NCBI RefSeq assembly: GCF_050271975.1
Contig: NZ_CP189850.1
Coordinates: 2,170,001-2,234,000, forward strand
Reading direction: 5' to 3'
Length of the DNA: 64,000 nucleotides
Origin: Litorimonas sp947503715
Lineage (GTDB): Bacteria > Pseudomonadota > Alphaproteobacteria > Caulobacterales > Maricaulaceae
The position numbers and the translations under genes were made by a program. Below, piece by piece: positions 8,840-17,800 of this stretch (positions within the stretch are counted from its first letter, which is position 1; each line of letters starts with the position of its first letter). The notes below the pieces were generated by a model. That model worked only from the letters and a program-made list of their open reading frames with translations. It did not search any database and was not told the origin of the DNA.

Positions 8840-9647
8840 CGACCATTCCATCATAGGCCGGTCTGGCAATGGGCGGCAATTCTGATCCCAATGTTTCGTA
8901 ATCCATATCAATATGAAGGTTTGTCAGAACCGCCGACTTAACCTGTGCTCTGGCCAACCAGGACAGCGTTTTATCCGCATGGGCATGGGTTGGATGCGAG
9001 CTATAGCGCAAGGCATCTACAATCCATGTATCCACTCCTGTCAGCGCCTCAATCTCTTCACCTCCAACACCCCAGACATCAGGGCTATAGGCTAATTGCT
9101 CGTCAAATATAAAGCCTAGAGACGGTGTGGGGCCGTGGCTGACCGCGAGTGTTTTTACTGCAATATCGCCACCCGAACCGCTGACCGTTCTAACGTCACC
9201 GCCCTCTATTAAGTCTTGTAAATCAAGAATGGGCGGATGCACGCGCCCTTCCGGCATTTCGAAACAATAGCTGAACCGGTCGTGGACATGGGTTTTTGTG
9301 TGCGCGTCCATATAGGTCGGAATTTGTTTTTGCATGCGATAAGCAATCGCACGCAAATCATCGATCCCATGGGATTGGTCGGCATGGTCGTGTGTGTAGA
9401 AGACGGCGTCCAGATGTTTTATCTCTTCACGCAGTAATTGAATGCGAAGGTCAGGCGACGTGTCGACGAGAATGTTTGTGCAGGCTTTCGAGTCCGGCGC
9501 ACCACTCTCCTCCCATTTCTGGACGAGAATAGATGAGCGTGTGCGCGCGTTTTTCGGATTATCGGGATCGCAAACACCCCAATCGCCACCAATGCGCGGC
9601 ACACCGCCGGAAGAACCACAGCCCAGTATGATGGCACGCAATCCCAT
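8823..9647 (-). CDS. MBL-fold metallo-hydrolase (PhnP-like)
   Basis: 274 residues. It begins with ILGCGSSGGVPR, the usual start of PhnP-like metallo-beta-lactamase hydrolases, and carries the metal-binding motif THDHADQSHGIDD near residues 84-96 and a further SHGPTPSLGF block. PhnP itself is a cyclic phosphodiesterase of phosphonate metabolism, but this paralogue sits at the end of the tmk-holB-tatD cluster, a common alphaproteobacterial location, and its substrate is not known. The ATG overlaps the tatD stop. Confidence 0.85.
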   Translation of the reverse strand: MGLRAIILGCGSSGGVPRIGGDWGVCDPDNPKNARTRSSILVQKWEESGAPDSKACTNILVDTSPDLRIQLLREEIKHLDAVFYTHDHADQSHGIDDLRAIAYRMQKQIPTYMDAHTKTHVHDRFSYCFEMPEGRVHPPILDLQDLIEGGDVRTVSGSGGDIAVKTLAVSHGPTPSLGFIFDEQLAYSPDVWGVGGEEIEALTGVDTWIVDALRYSSHPTHAHADKTLSWLARAQVKSAVLTNLHIDMDYETLGSELPPIARPAYDGMVVNLQA

Positions 9648-10432
9648 CAGGCAGGCCTCGTCGCTTTTGTGAAGAGATCAAAAAACGCGTCCGTTGTTTT
9701 CTCCGCAGCCTCGTCAAATGACCAGTCAAATAAATCGGCTAGGGCCTGACAGACTTCCCGCACATAGGCCGGTTCATTCCGACGTCCACGATAGGGCACG
9801 GGCGCGAGATAAGGACAGTCAGTTTCTATCAGGATACGATCACGTGGCATGGTCTTGATACGGTCCCGGACGTCATGCGCGTTTTTAAATGTCATGATCC
9901 CAGAGACCGAAAAATAAAAGCCCATCTCAGCGGCCGCATCTGCGAGCTTTTGGCCGGAGGTGTAACAATGCATGATGGCCGAAAATTCCTGCTTGGCAAA
10001 AGCTGTCTGCAACATCTCCATCATGTCCTCATCCGCTTCCCGCGTATGTACGACGAGCGGCAGTCCCGTTTCCTGCACGGCTTCGATATGGGCTTGGAAA
10101 TTGGCTTTCTGGACCTCCCTTGGGGACCAATCATAATGGTAATCCAAACCCGTCTCGCCAATCCCGACGATCTTTGTATGCTTGCTCAATTCGATGATGT
10201 CTTCCGCCGTAATACCGGGATTATCTTTGGCGTCATGAGGGTGTGTTCCGACGGTGGCCCATATATTTGAACTAAGATCGGCGACTCTTATAACCGCGTC
10301 CAAATCTCTGATGTTACAACAAATATTCAGTAGAGACCCAATGCCCGCCTCCCAGCTGCGTTGAATGACGGCGTCGAGATCTTCCGCGAATTTCTCGCCA
10401 TGCAAATTGACGTGAGAATCGACCAACATCAT
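9647..10432 (-). CDS. tatD: TatD family metal-dependent hydrolase
   Basis: 261 residues, the usual length for TatD/YcfH deoxyribonuclease-like hydrolases of the amidohydrolase superfamily. Visible blocks are ATVGTHPHDA, VGIGETGLDYHYD, PLVVHTREAD, the His of IMHCYTSG and the metal-binding Asp of LIETDCPYLAPVPYRG. The N-terminal metal motif usually reads His-x-His but here reads DSHVNLH. Overlaps holB and the MBL gene by a few bases. The precise role of this family (DNA repair or proofreading) is not fully settled. Confidence 0.9.
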   Translation of the reverse strand: MMLVDSHVNLHGEKFAEDLDAVIQRSWEAGIGSLLNICCNIRDLDAVIRVADLSSNIWATVGTHPHDAKDNPGITAEDIIELSKHTKIVGIGETGLDYHYDWSPREVQKANFQAHIEAVQETGLPLVVHTREADEDMMEMLQTAFAKQEFSAIMHCYTSGQKLADAAAEMGFYFSVSGIMTFKNAHDVRDRIKTMPRDRILIETDCPYLAPVPYRGRRNEPAYVREVCQALADLFDWSFDEAAEKTTDAFFDLFTKATRPA

Positions 10433-11493
10433 GCCGCCCTTATCGAGGAGAGAAGTTCAAACATCGTGGCGGTTTTATCCATATTGATCGCGGCCTCTGC
10501 GCGTCTTGCGTCCCGTAACCGCGCATGGTTCTCCTGCCAGGTTTTGGGGGAGCGTTTAATCTGCGCCGGGCTAAATGGCCCTTCATAAGTCCCCGTTGCG
10601 GCGTGGAGTGCATTGGCGTGGAGTGTATCCCCTAATCCATCCCAGAACAGGCCACGCGCTGTCTCATTTTTCTTGCTGGCCATAATTTTAGCAATCGACA
10701 TATCTATCGCATTATCCATACGGCTCAACGAGCCAATATAATCTGAGAGCGATCGCAAGACGGTATCCGCATTCTGAACGAGCGCGAGAGCTTTCCCCGG
10801 TGCGCCGCGTGAAAGCTTGACAGCCGCCGTCATCAATTCCGGCGACCCACATCCTTGTTCCGATAGCCAGCTTCCGATTTGGGCGTCAGGCACAGCGCGG
10901 AGTTCGAGGTTCAAACATCTCGACCTGATCGTAGGTAATAACCGTCCGGGTGCAGAAGAAATAAGGATAAACAATGTGTTGGAAGGCGGTTCTTCAAGTA
11001 ATTTTAAGATCGCATTTTCGGAATTGCGGTTCAACTCATCCGCGCTATCAATGATGCAAACGCGCCACTGACCAGTCTCGGCGGCCGTTTCCTGAAAAAA
11101 ACCCGACACTTCCCGCACGCGGTCCACGGGAATGTCCTGCCGGAACCGCTTCAGCTTCACATCATAAGGCCTACGCAAAACAAACAGATTGCCATGTGTG
11201 AGGGCCTCAACCCGCTGCGCAATCGGGTCGGATTTTGGGATATCCAGAGACGTCTTGAGCAGCGACTCACCGCCCAAAAGCTTGCGCGCCATACGATAGG
11301 CCAGAGTGGCTTTGCCGATACCTTTCGGCCCCGTGAGCAACCAAGCATGATGCATGCGACCCGAGCGATAGGCGGTCAGGAAGCGATCTTCCGCGTTTTC
11401 ATGTCCGAGAAGCTGGTAGACCTCACGCGGATGGGCACATCCATCGGCGCAATCGGCCTCCGGCAGGTTTTCCGCGTTTTCAATCTGGCGCAA
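10429..11493 (-). CDS. holB: DNA polymerase III subunit delta'
   Basis: Clamp-loader subunit that helps load the beta sliding clamp at replication forks. 354 residues with a Walker-A-like GPKGIGKA at 55-62 and the clamp-loader blocks DELNRNSENAILKLLEEPP and SRCLNLEL. It lies directly between tmk and tatD. In many alphaproteobacteria metG follows holB in this cluster, but it is absent here, where holB and tatD overlap by 4 nt. Confidence 0.9.
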   Translation of the reverse strand: MRQIENAENLPEADCADGCAHPREVYQLLGHENAEDRFLTAYRSGRMHHAWLLTGPKGIGKATLAYRMARKLLGGESLLKTSLDIPKSDPIAQRVEALTHGNLFVLRRPYDVKLKRFRQDIPVDRVREVSGFFQETAAETGQWRVCIIDSADELNRNSENAILKLLEEPPSNTLFILISSAPGRLLPTIRSRCLNLELRAVPDAQIGSWLSEQGCGSPELMTAAVKLSRGAPGKALALVQNADTVLRSLSDYIGSLSRMDNAIDMSIAKIMASKKNETARGLFWDGLGDTLHANALHAATGTYEGPFSPAQIKRSPKTWQENHARLRDARRAEAAINMDKTATMFELLSSIRAA

Positions 11494-12144
11494 TTACGCC
11501 CCCAACTTTCCCGCGAGGTCCGGATGCGCTTTGGTGAGCGCGAAGAGGATAGCATTGTGTACGTTTCCACGGGACCCATCCGCATCCACTGTGACGATAC
11601 GGTCCGGATTATCTCCCGCGATCTCCAGAAAGGCCGCGCGGAGAGCTTTGTGGAAGTCCAAACTCTCGGCGTCGAAGCGGGTGAGGTCTTCACCGCGGGT
11701 TTCCACACGTTTCTGCGCCAGGACGGCATCCATATCGAACAAAATCGTCAGGTCAGGTTCAAACCCGCCCATCACAGATTCATGGACGGCTTTCACGCGG
11801 TCGCGTCCCAATCCGCGCGCATACCCCTGATAGGCCATGCTGGAATCCGCAAAACGGTCAGAGATCACCCAAACCCCCCGGTCCAAGGCGGGTTTTATCA
11901 ATTTCTCCACGTGGTCAATCCTGGCCGCATACATCAGCAGGAGTTCGGTCATGCCAGACCAGCGATCTGACGTACCGGACAGGACGAGGTCGCGAATGGC
12001 TTCCGCGCCGAACGTACCACCGGGTTCGCGTGTCAATAGTGTTTCAATCCCGGCCTTTTCCAAAGCGCCTGCCAACATTTTGGCCTGGGTCGTCTTACCG
12101 GCACCTTCACCGCCCTCAAATGTCAGAAATTTTCCTTGTGCCAT
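11494..12144 (-). CDS. tmk: Thymidylate kinase
   Basis: Phosphorylates dTMP to dTDP for DNA synthesis. 216 residues with the P-loop FEGGEGAGKTTQ at 8-19, the substrate-binding TREPGGT near 38-44, and the SDRFADSSMAYQG block near 95-107. It abuts holB (stop at 11494, holB start at 11493) and follows the dac gene by 4 nt, so co-transcription is very likely. Confidence 0.97.
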   Translation of the reverse strand: MAQGKFLTFEGGEGAGKTTQAKMLAGALEKAGIETLLTREPGGTFGAEAIRDLVLSGTSDRWSGMTELLLMYAARIDHVEKLIKPALDRGVWVISDRFADSSMAYQGYARGLGRDRVKAVHESVMGGFEPDLTILFDMDAVLAQKRVETRGEDLTRFDAESLDFHKALRAAFLEIAGDNPDRIVTVDADGSRGNVHNAILFALTKAHPDLAGKLGA

Positions 12145-12148
12145 CGTT

Positions 12149-13285
12149 TTAGCCCCTCAACTTTATCATCAATCCGGACCAAGCTCGTGCAAACAGACCC
12201 TTACGCGCCACATCTTCTATGGCAACGAGGTCATATGTCTCGACGGGACGTCCGGGAATCTTCACTTCGAGTTCTGCAACTTTGTCGCCTTTTGTAATAG
12301 GCGCCGCAAGCGTGACATATTTAACAGACGTCGTGACAGAGTTACGGTCACTAATCGGCATACCTTTCCGAATGTCCTGAGTGAGGGCCACGCCGACTTT
12401 CTCAGAATTTCCCATGAAAATATCGACTTCCGCCAATGTCTCGCCTTGGCTGTGTAAGTCATAGACCCGAAATTGTAAGAATGCCGCCTCCATCAGTCGC
12501 GTTGCGACGTCGCGGCGGTCGGCAGCGCTTTCGAGGCCATTGATAACGATGATGCGCCGGTCATCCCCGCGCTTAGCTGACCCGACAAGGCCGTATCCGG
12601 CTTCGCTCGTGCTTCCCGTCTTAAGGCCATCTGCGCCCGTGACGCGGCCGAGAATCGGATTGCGGTTGAACTGTCGCACACCGTTCCACGTAAATTCTGT
12701 TTCCGCATAGATGGGATAATATTGCGGAAACTGTAAAATCTGTTTCTGTGCGAGTTTGGCGAGGTCGAGCGCACTAATCCGGTGTTCGGGATGCGGCCAA
12801 CCCGTCGCATTGCGGAAGGTCGCGCTGTCCAAACCCATCTCGCGGGCCCGCGCTGTCATTCGCTCGGCAAAAGCTGTTTCCGAGCCCACCATGCCTTCAG
12901 CGAGGACAATACAGGCATCATTTCCGGATTGGATAATAACGCCTTTGATAAGGTTTTCGACGGAGACTTTCGAATTCAAATCCAACGCCATGGTCGAGGA
13001 ACCCGAGGCAAATCCGCCGCGACGCCAGGCATCTTCACTGACGACAAATTCGGTAGCAGGACTGAGTGTACCGGCTTCGAGTGCCTCAAACACCATTTGC
13101 GCGGTCATGATTTTCGTCATTGAGGCGGGTGGCATGGGTTGCCGCGCATCCTTCTCAAACAGGACTTCGCCGGAGGCTGCGTCGATAATAACAGCGTGGG
13201 GCGCTTCGGTTTGAAAGGAGGTTTGCGCATAGGCATGACCCGAAAAAGCCAGCGATAGGGTTAAGTATAAAAACGGTTTGAACAC
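12149..13285 (-). CDS. D-alanyl-D-alanine carboxypeptidase (low-molecular-mass PBP)
   Basis: Trims the terminal D-Ala from peptidoglycan stem peptides in the periplasm; DacC/DacF-like. 378 residues with a signal peptide ending near AYAQ (residue 20). The serine peptidase S11 triad is visible: SMTK at 55-58, SGN near 117 and KTG near 217. The C-terminal domain ends in an amphipathic helix (RAWSGLMIKLRG) of the type that anchors these enzymes to the inner membrane surface. It is first in the dac-tmk-holB-tatD-MBL run and separated from rlpA by a hairpin. Confidence 0.93.
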   Translation of the reverse strand: MFKPFLYLTLSLAFSGHAYAQTSFQTEAPHAVIIDAASGEVLFEKDARQPMPPASMTKIMTAQMVFEALEAGTLSPATEFVVSEDAWRRGGFASGSSTMALDLNSKVSVENLIKGVIIQSGNDACIVLAEGMVGSETAFAERMTARAREMGLDSATFRNATGWPHPEHRISALDLAKLAQKQILQFPQYYPIYAETEFTWNGVRQFNRNPILGRVTGADGLKTGSTSEAGYGLVGSAKRGDDRRIIVINGLESAADRRDVATRLMEAAFLQFRVYDLHSQGETLAEVDIFMGNSEKVGVALTQDIRKGMPISDRNSVTTSVKYVTLAAPITKGDKVAELEVKIPGRPVETYDLVAIEDVARKGLFARAWSGLMIKLRG

Positions 13286-13313
13286 AGGAGCGGAAGACCT
13301 CGATTAGAATCAA

Positions 13314-13341
13314 AACGGAGCGCCCGGAAGGACGCTCCGTT
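13314..13341 (-). terminator. Hairpin between rlpA and dac (weak terminator or attenuator)
   Basis: Perfect 9-pair stem, AACGGAGCG with CGCTCCGTT, and a 10-nt loop. On the minus strand only a short interrupted T stretch (TTTTGATT) follows, so termination after rlpA may be partial and allow read-through into dac. Confidence 0.6.
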
Positions 13342-13390
13342 CAATTTGCATGGAGGTGTGGCAATCGCAAGGCAGAGCCCTGCGATAACT

Positions 13391-14326
13391 CTATTTCGTT
13401 TTAACGCGCTCACGTATGAGACGAGGCTGAGGACCCTTGTGGCTCGCAATGTGTATCGGACCTTTAATCGTCAGGGTCACGTTCCCTGTCGACGGATCAA
13501 CCGTATCCGGTTGTACCGCTTGCGGGGCGGACGGCGCGACAGGCGCAGCAGGTGTGTAAGGCGCGGGTTCAGGCGGGGAAAATGGCATAGACGGCGCAGG
13601 TGTTGGGGCCGTGTAAGGCGCTTCAACAAAGTTCTCCTGCGGACGCTCAACTGGAACGGGCGCACGGACAGGCGCGCGGTTTGCCGCCATGGGGTCAGCA
13701 GGTCCGGCATATTGAACGCGTACTTGACCCAATCCGGTAATGCCAAGGGCTTTCGCAGACGCTTGGGATAGATCAATAATACGGTCGCCGACAAACGGAC
13801 CACGGTCGTTCAACCGGACCATGAGGGTCTTGCCGTTTTCGACATTGGTCACGAAGAGCATAGAGTTCAGCGGGAGCGTTTTATGCGCCGCCGTTAAAGC
13901 GTTCTGGTCAAATGTCTCGCCCGTTGCCGTGGGCTTACCGTGAAATTTAGGGCCGTACCATGACGCGACACCTGTTACATCATAATCAGGTTGATGTTTC
14001 GGGGTGTAGCTCTTGCCGCGGATTTTATAGCGCTTGCCGAGGCGTTGATGTTTGTACAAATCTTTATCTACACTAGCCTGATCAAATGACTGTTGCGCCT
14101 GCGGGGCAGGCATGGGGCGGGCCGGAATGTAACTTTCCGGGACAGCGCGTTTCATTGGTGCGCGTGGTGTTGAGAGGGAGGCATATTTCGTCGCGCCGTC
14201 ACCTATCTTGTAAGTAATCGGCGCCGCCTTCACGGATTTCGATATGCTCGTTGAAGCACACCCTGAGACGCTCAAACCCAGCGTTACCGCCAGAACACCG
14301 ATCAAAACCTGCTTTGTGCTCACCAT
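13391..14326 (-). CDS. rlpA: Septal ring lytic transglycosylase RlpA-like lipoprotein
   Basis: 311 residues from the preferred ATG at 14326, which has AAAGG 8 nt upstream; an ATG at 14335 is too close to that site. A lipoprotein signal ends in the lipobox LSVSGC. The middle holds the double-psi beta-barrel of RlpA: GVASWYGPKFHGKPTATGE, ALTAAHKTLPLNS, and VRLNDRGPFVGDRIIDLSQA with the catalytic-type Asp. The C-terminal part is a Pro/Ala-rich low-complexity linker with no clear SPOR domain. Family members cleave denuded peptidoglycan at septa or bind it. Confidence 0.9.
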   Translation of the reverse strand: MVSTKQVLIGVLAVTLGLSVSGCASTSISKSVKAAPITYKIGDGATKYASLSTPRAPMKRAVPESYIPARPMPAPQAQQSFDQASVDKDLYKHQRLGKRYKIRGKSYTPKHQPDYDVTGVASWYGPKFHGKPTATGETFDQNALTAAHKTLPLNSMLFVTNVENGKTLMVRLNDRGPFVGDRIIDLSQASAKALGITGLGQVRVQYAGPADPMAANRAPVRAPVPVERPQENFVEAPYTAPTPAPSMPFSPPEPAPYTPAAPVAPSAPQAVQPDTVDPSTGNVTLTIKGPIHIASHKGPQPRLIRERVKTK

Positions 14327-14382
14327 CACATTCACCTTTAACTACGCTTATCTCATTCGCCGAGTGACTCTTGTGACATGTG

Positions 14383-14398
14383 CCGGACATCTTTGTCC
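14383..14398. other. Small hairpin in the rlpA/tRNA-Ser intergenic region
   Basis: CGGACA and TGTCCG flank a TCTT spacer, a perfect 6-bp inverted repeat upstream of rlpA. It could be a regulator site; no T tract supports termination. The rest of 14336-14568 shows nothing I recognise. Confidence 0.3.
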
Positions 14399-14568
14399 GA
14401 AACGCCCTTGGGTGTCTCCCGATGAGAAAGTAGATAAAACAGTAAGCTTAAATGCGCGTTCGAAATCAGGGTTGACGGTCTCTCAAATTTCAAGGTTGGT
14501 GAAAGGTTAACGGATAGAGGGTCTTGCGCCCTGCCCTGAATTGTCATATGCGCCGCAAACTCACATCC

Positions 14569-14658
14569 GGGCGGGTGGCAGAGTGGTTGAATGCACCGGT
14601 CTTGAAAACCGGCATAGGTGCAAATCTATCGGGGGTTCGAATCCCTCCCCGCCCGCCA
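14569..14658 (+). tRNA. tRNA-Ser (anticodon UGA)
   Basis: 90-nt gene that folds as a class II tRNA with a long variable arm. Acceptor strands GGGCGGG and CCCGCCC pair fully, followed by the discriminator G and an encoded CCA. The anticodon stem CCGGT/ACCGG encloses the loop CTTGAAA, giving anticodon TGA. The T arm has TTCGAAT. Confidence 0.97.
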
Positions 14659-14831
14659 TTTCCCTAAGTTTAAGCTGAACGTTTTCCCGGGCTCAGACCA
14701 TTAGCGACTTCGTAGGCATCGTCTTCAGAGGCCCATTCTACCATTTTATGTAATTTTCCTTTGAAAAATATGATTTTATGCTTCTAAATCCTCAATATGG
14801 CGCGCGATCAGCTTGGGTTGAGGGACTTTTA

Positions 14832-17800
14832 ATGAGCGAATTTGTTTTTGGTGTGTCGTCGGATCAGATTGAGAGGCGCGCAACATTTGATTTATATGAG
14901 CTTCATGATTTGCAAATTATAGACCTTGCTTCCCCTTATGCAGTCGTTTTCAATGGGCTAGACATTGAAGATAAATTTTCTCTCTTCCCCTCTACGGCTT
15001 ACATTGAGGCCCTACCCCTTACCCTGCCCTACAATAACATGGAGGCAGGAGATGATTTCGCCGGGGATGTTTCAACAACAGGTATTCTACCGCGAAACGG
15101 TATAATTGAGGGCAACATTATCGATGGTTCGGATCGCGATTGGTTTGCGGTCGAGCTAAATGCGGGTGAAATTCTAAGAGTTGTGAGTGACATCTCTAAC
15201 TTTGAGCATGTTCTCAGAGATGCGAATGGAGACTTCGTTAGTTTTACTGGTCCACAGACACGTTTGGAAGACTTGGCAGTTGGAAGATCTCTCGTCTCCA
15301 TAATCGAAGAAACGGGAACCTATTATCTCGATGCGGGTCTGTTTGAATTCACATCTGCAACTAATGTTAATTACACCCTCACAAGTGAAATTGTTGAGGA
15401 TGACTTCGCGGGGGACTCTACAACTCTCGGCGTCATCCCAACTGATGGCACAACGGTTCAAGGTCGTATTGACTTCGAGGATGACGTTGATTGGTTCGCG
15501 ATCACGCTGGAAGCTAGTCAGGCTGTGAGACTAACACTCACACAGAATCAAATTTTTGCACTTCGACTTCAGTCGCCTGAACTCAATTTTTTGTCGGGTA
15601 CAAACCAGGAGCTGATAGTTAGCGCCGAGACTGCCGGAACATATTTCTTTTCGGTCAATGACAATGGATCAATCCGGTCTGTTGATGAATATACCTTGAG
15701 TGCTGAAATTATCGAAGATGATTTCGCCTCCGACAGTTCGACAGAAGGCCGTGTCACGATTGGACAGACGATCAACGGGCAGATAAATTTTGAAGGCGAC
15801 ACCGATTGGTTTGAAATCACACTAACGGGTGATGAAGTCGTCGTTATTGAGACAGAAGCAGATTTTAATTTCCCCGAGTTCAATTTCAACCTTGTCAATT
15901 CAGACGGAGATATTTTGGAATTTGGCTCTACACTGTTCCTCTCGGACGGTAATATTGTCCAACGCTTGGTTATTGACCAAGCCTATTCCGGGTTGTTTTA
16001 TATTTCGGTACAAGGCGAACCGGGGGCGGGCTCGAACCAAGCTGTGGATTACACGTTCTCTGCCGCTTCTTTTCAGGATGACTTTGCTGGTAATGCGATG
16101 ACCGATGGGGTTATTTCAATTGGCGAGAATGCGTCAGGACAGATTGACTTTGAAGGCGATGAAGACTGGTTTGCTATAAATTTGACGGAAGGCGAAATCG
16201 TCAGAATACGGTCGACAGAAGATATTGGGCTAGCTTTGTTCAGTGCGAATGGGCAACGTTTCGTATCGGGGAATGTCCCGTCAGATCCGGCATTTTCATC
16301 AGAACTTATCACAGACGGAACATTGTCCGGAACCTTCTATGTCGCCGTTGAGTTCGGTTTGGAAGGTACGAATTACATACTTGAGTCTGACATTATCGAA
16401 GATGATTTTTCAAGTGATGCCAATACAACAGGTGTTGTTCCCCAAACCGGCACAACGACCGGTTCGATCGATTTCAACAATGATAGTGACTGGTTCGCCA
16501 TCACGCTAACGGCTGGAGAAACCATCAGAATCAGGACGGATTCCGATACACCCATTTTCCTCTCTCTGGTGGATGAGTTCGGCTCGTTTCTCGCTTTCTC
16601 ATCAGGCTTCAACGTACTTGGTTCGAATGAACCCTTTGATGGCGTTAATGATCAGGAACTCTCTGCTCTGGTTTCCGAAAGCGGGACATATTTTATCAAT
16701 GTCGAAGGCTTCAATCCCGGTAGCTATACGCTAACCAGTGCTGTCCTGGAAGATGATTTCGCGGCGGATTTTTCGACCACGGGTGAGTTACTTTTGGGCG
16801 GTTCCGTGACCGGTATCATTGATGCTGTCAGTGATGAGGATTGGTTTAGAGTCGACCTCACAGCAGGTGATTTGGTTCGCTTAACGAGTGACTCTGTAAA
16901 TGTCCGTATGACTCTCTTGGATGAGAATGGACAATTTGTTCAAAACAGCCAATTTGTTTTCCCTTCAGATGGTTCTGATGGCTTAAACCAGCTCACTCAA
17001 ACTGTAGCGCTTACCGGCACTTACTATGTATCTGTATTTGCGGACTCTAATTCAGTTGGAGACTACACAATAACAAGTGAAGTGGTTGTAGACGACTTTT
17101 CAGCCGACACATCGACAACAGGTGTCATCGATGCTGGGGGAACTGCTACAGGGACTATTGAGCTTCCAGGCGATGAGGACTGGTTTACAATCGATCTTGT
17201 TGCGGGTCAGAGGATACTTTTCGCAGTTGAAGGCAACCTGAGTGATAGATTTGAACTCAGTTTATTCGACGTAAATGGGGATCCTGTCGTCCAGTTTACG
17301 GGTAGTGAAGTTGATTTCACGGCGGATGAAGCCGCGCGGTATTATGTTTCTGTGTCGAGCTTTGAAAACAACATTCCCTATGAACTCGCAGCGTTAGAAA
17401 TTCTCCCGATTGATGGCACTTCGGGCGATGACCAACTTTTCGGGACAGATCGAAGCGACACGATTAATGGGTTGGAAGGCGATGATACAATCTTCGTGTC
17501 ATTAGAAGATGATACCATCGACGGAGGAGACGGTATTGACACATACGATGTGTCGCAAGGCGAGTCCGCCGAAGACGGATACCTCATCGATCTTATTGGC
17601 GGAACGGCCATTGGTTTCGGTTTCGTAATTGGTACTGACACACTTATCAGCATCGAAAACGTGATTTCTGGGTCAGGCGCAGATCAGATCATTGCCAGCA
17701 ATCAAGGTAGTACAATCTTCTCGGGGGCCGGTGACGATATTCTTACCGGAGGAGCAGGGGTTGATAACATTAATGGTGAAGACGGCGATGACAGTCTTAT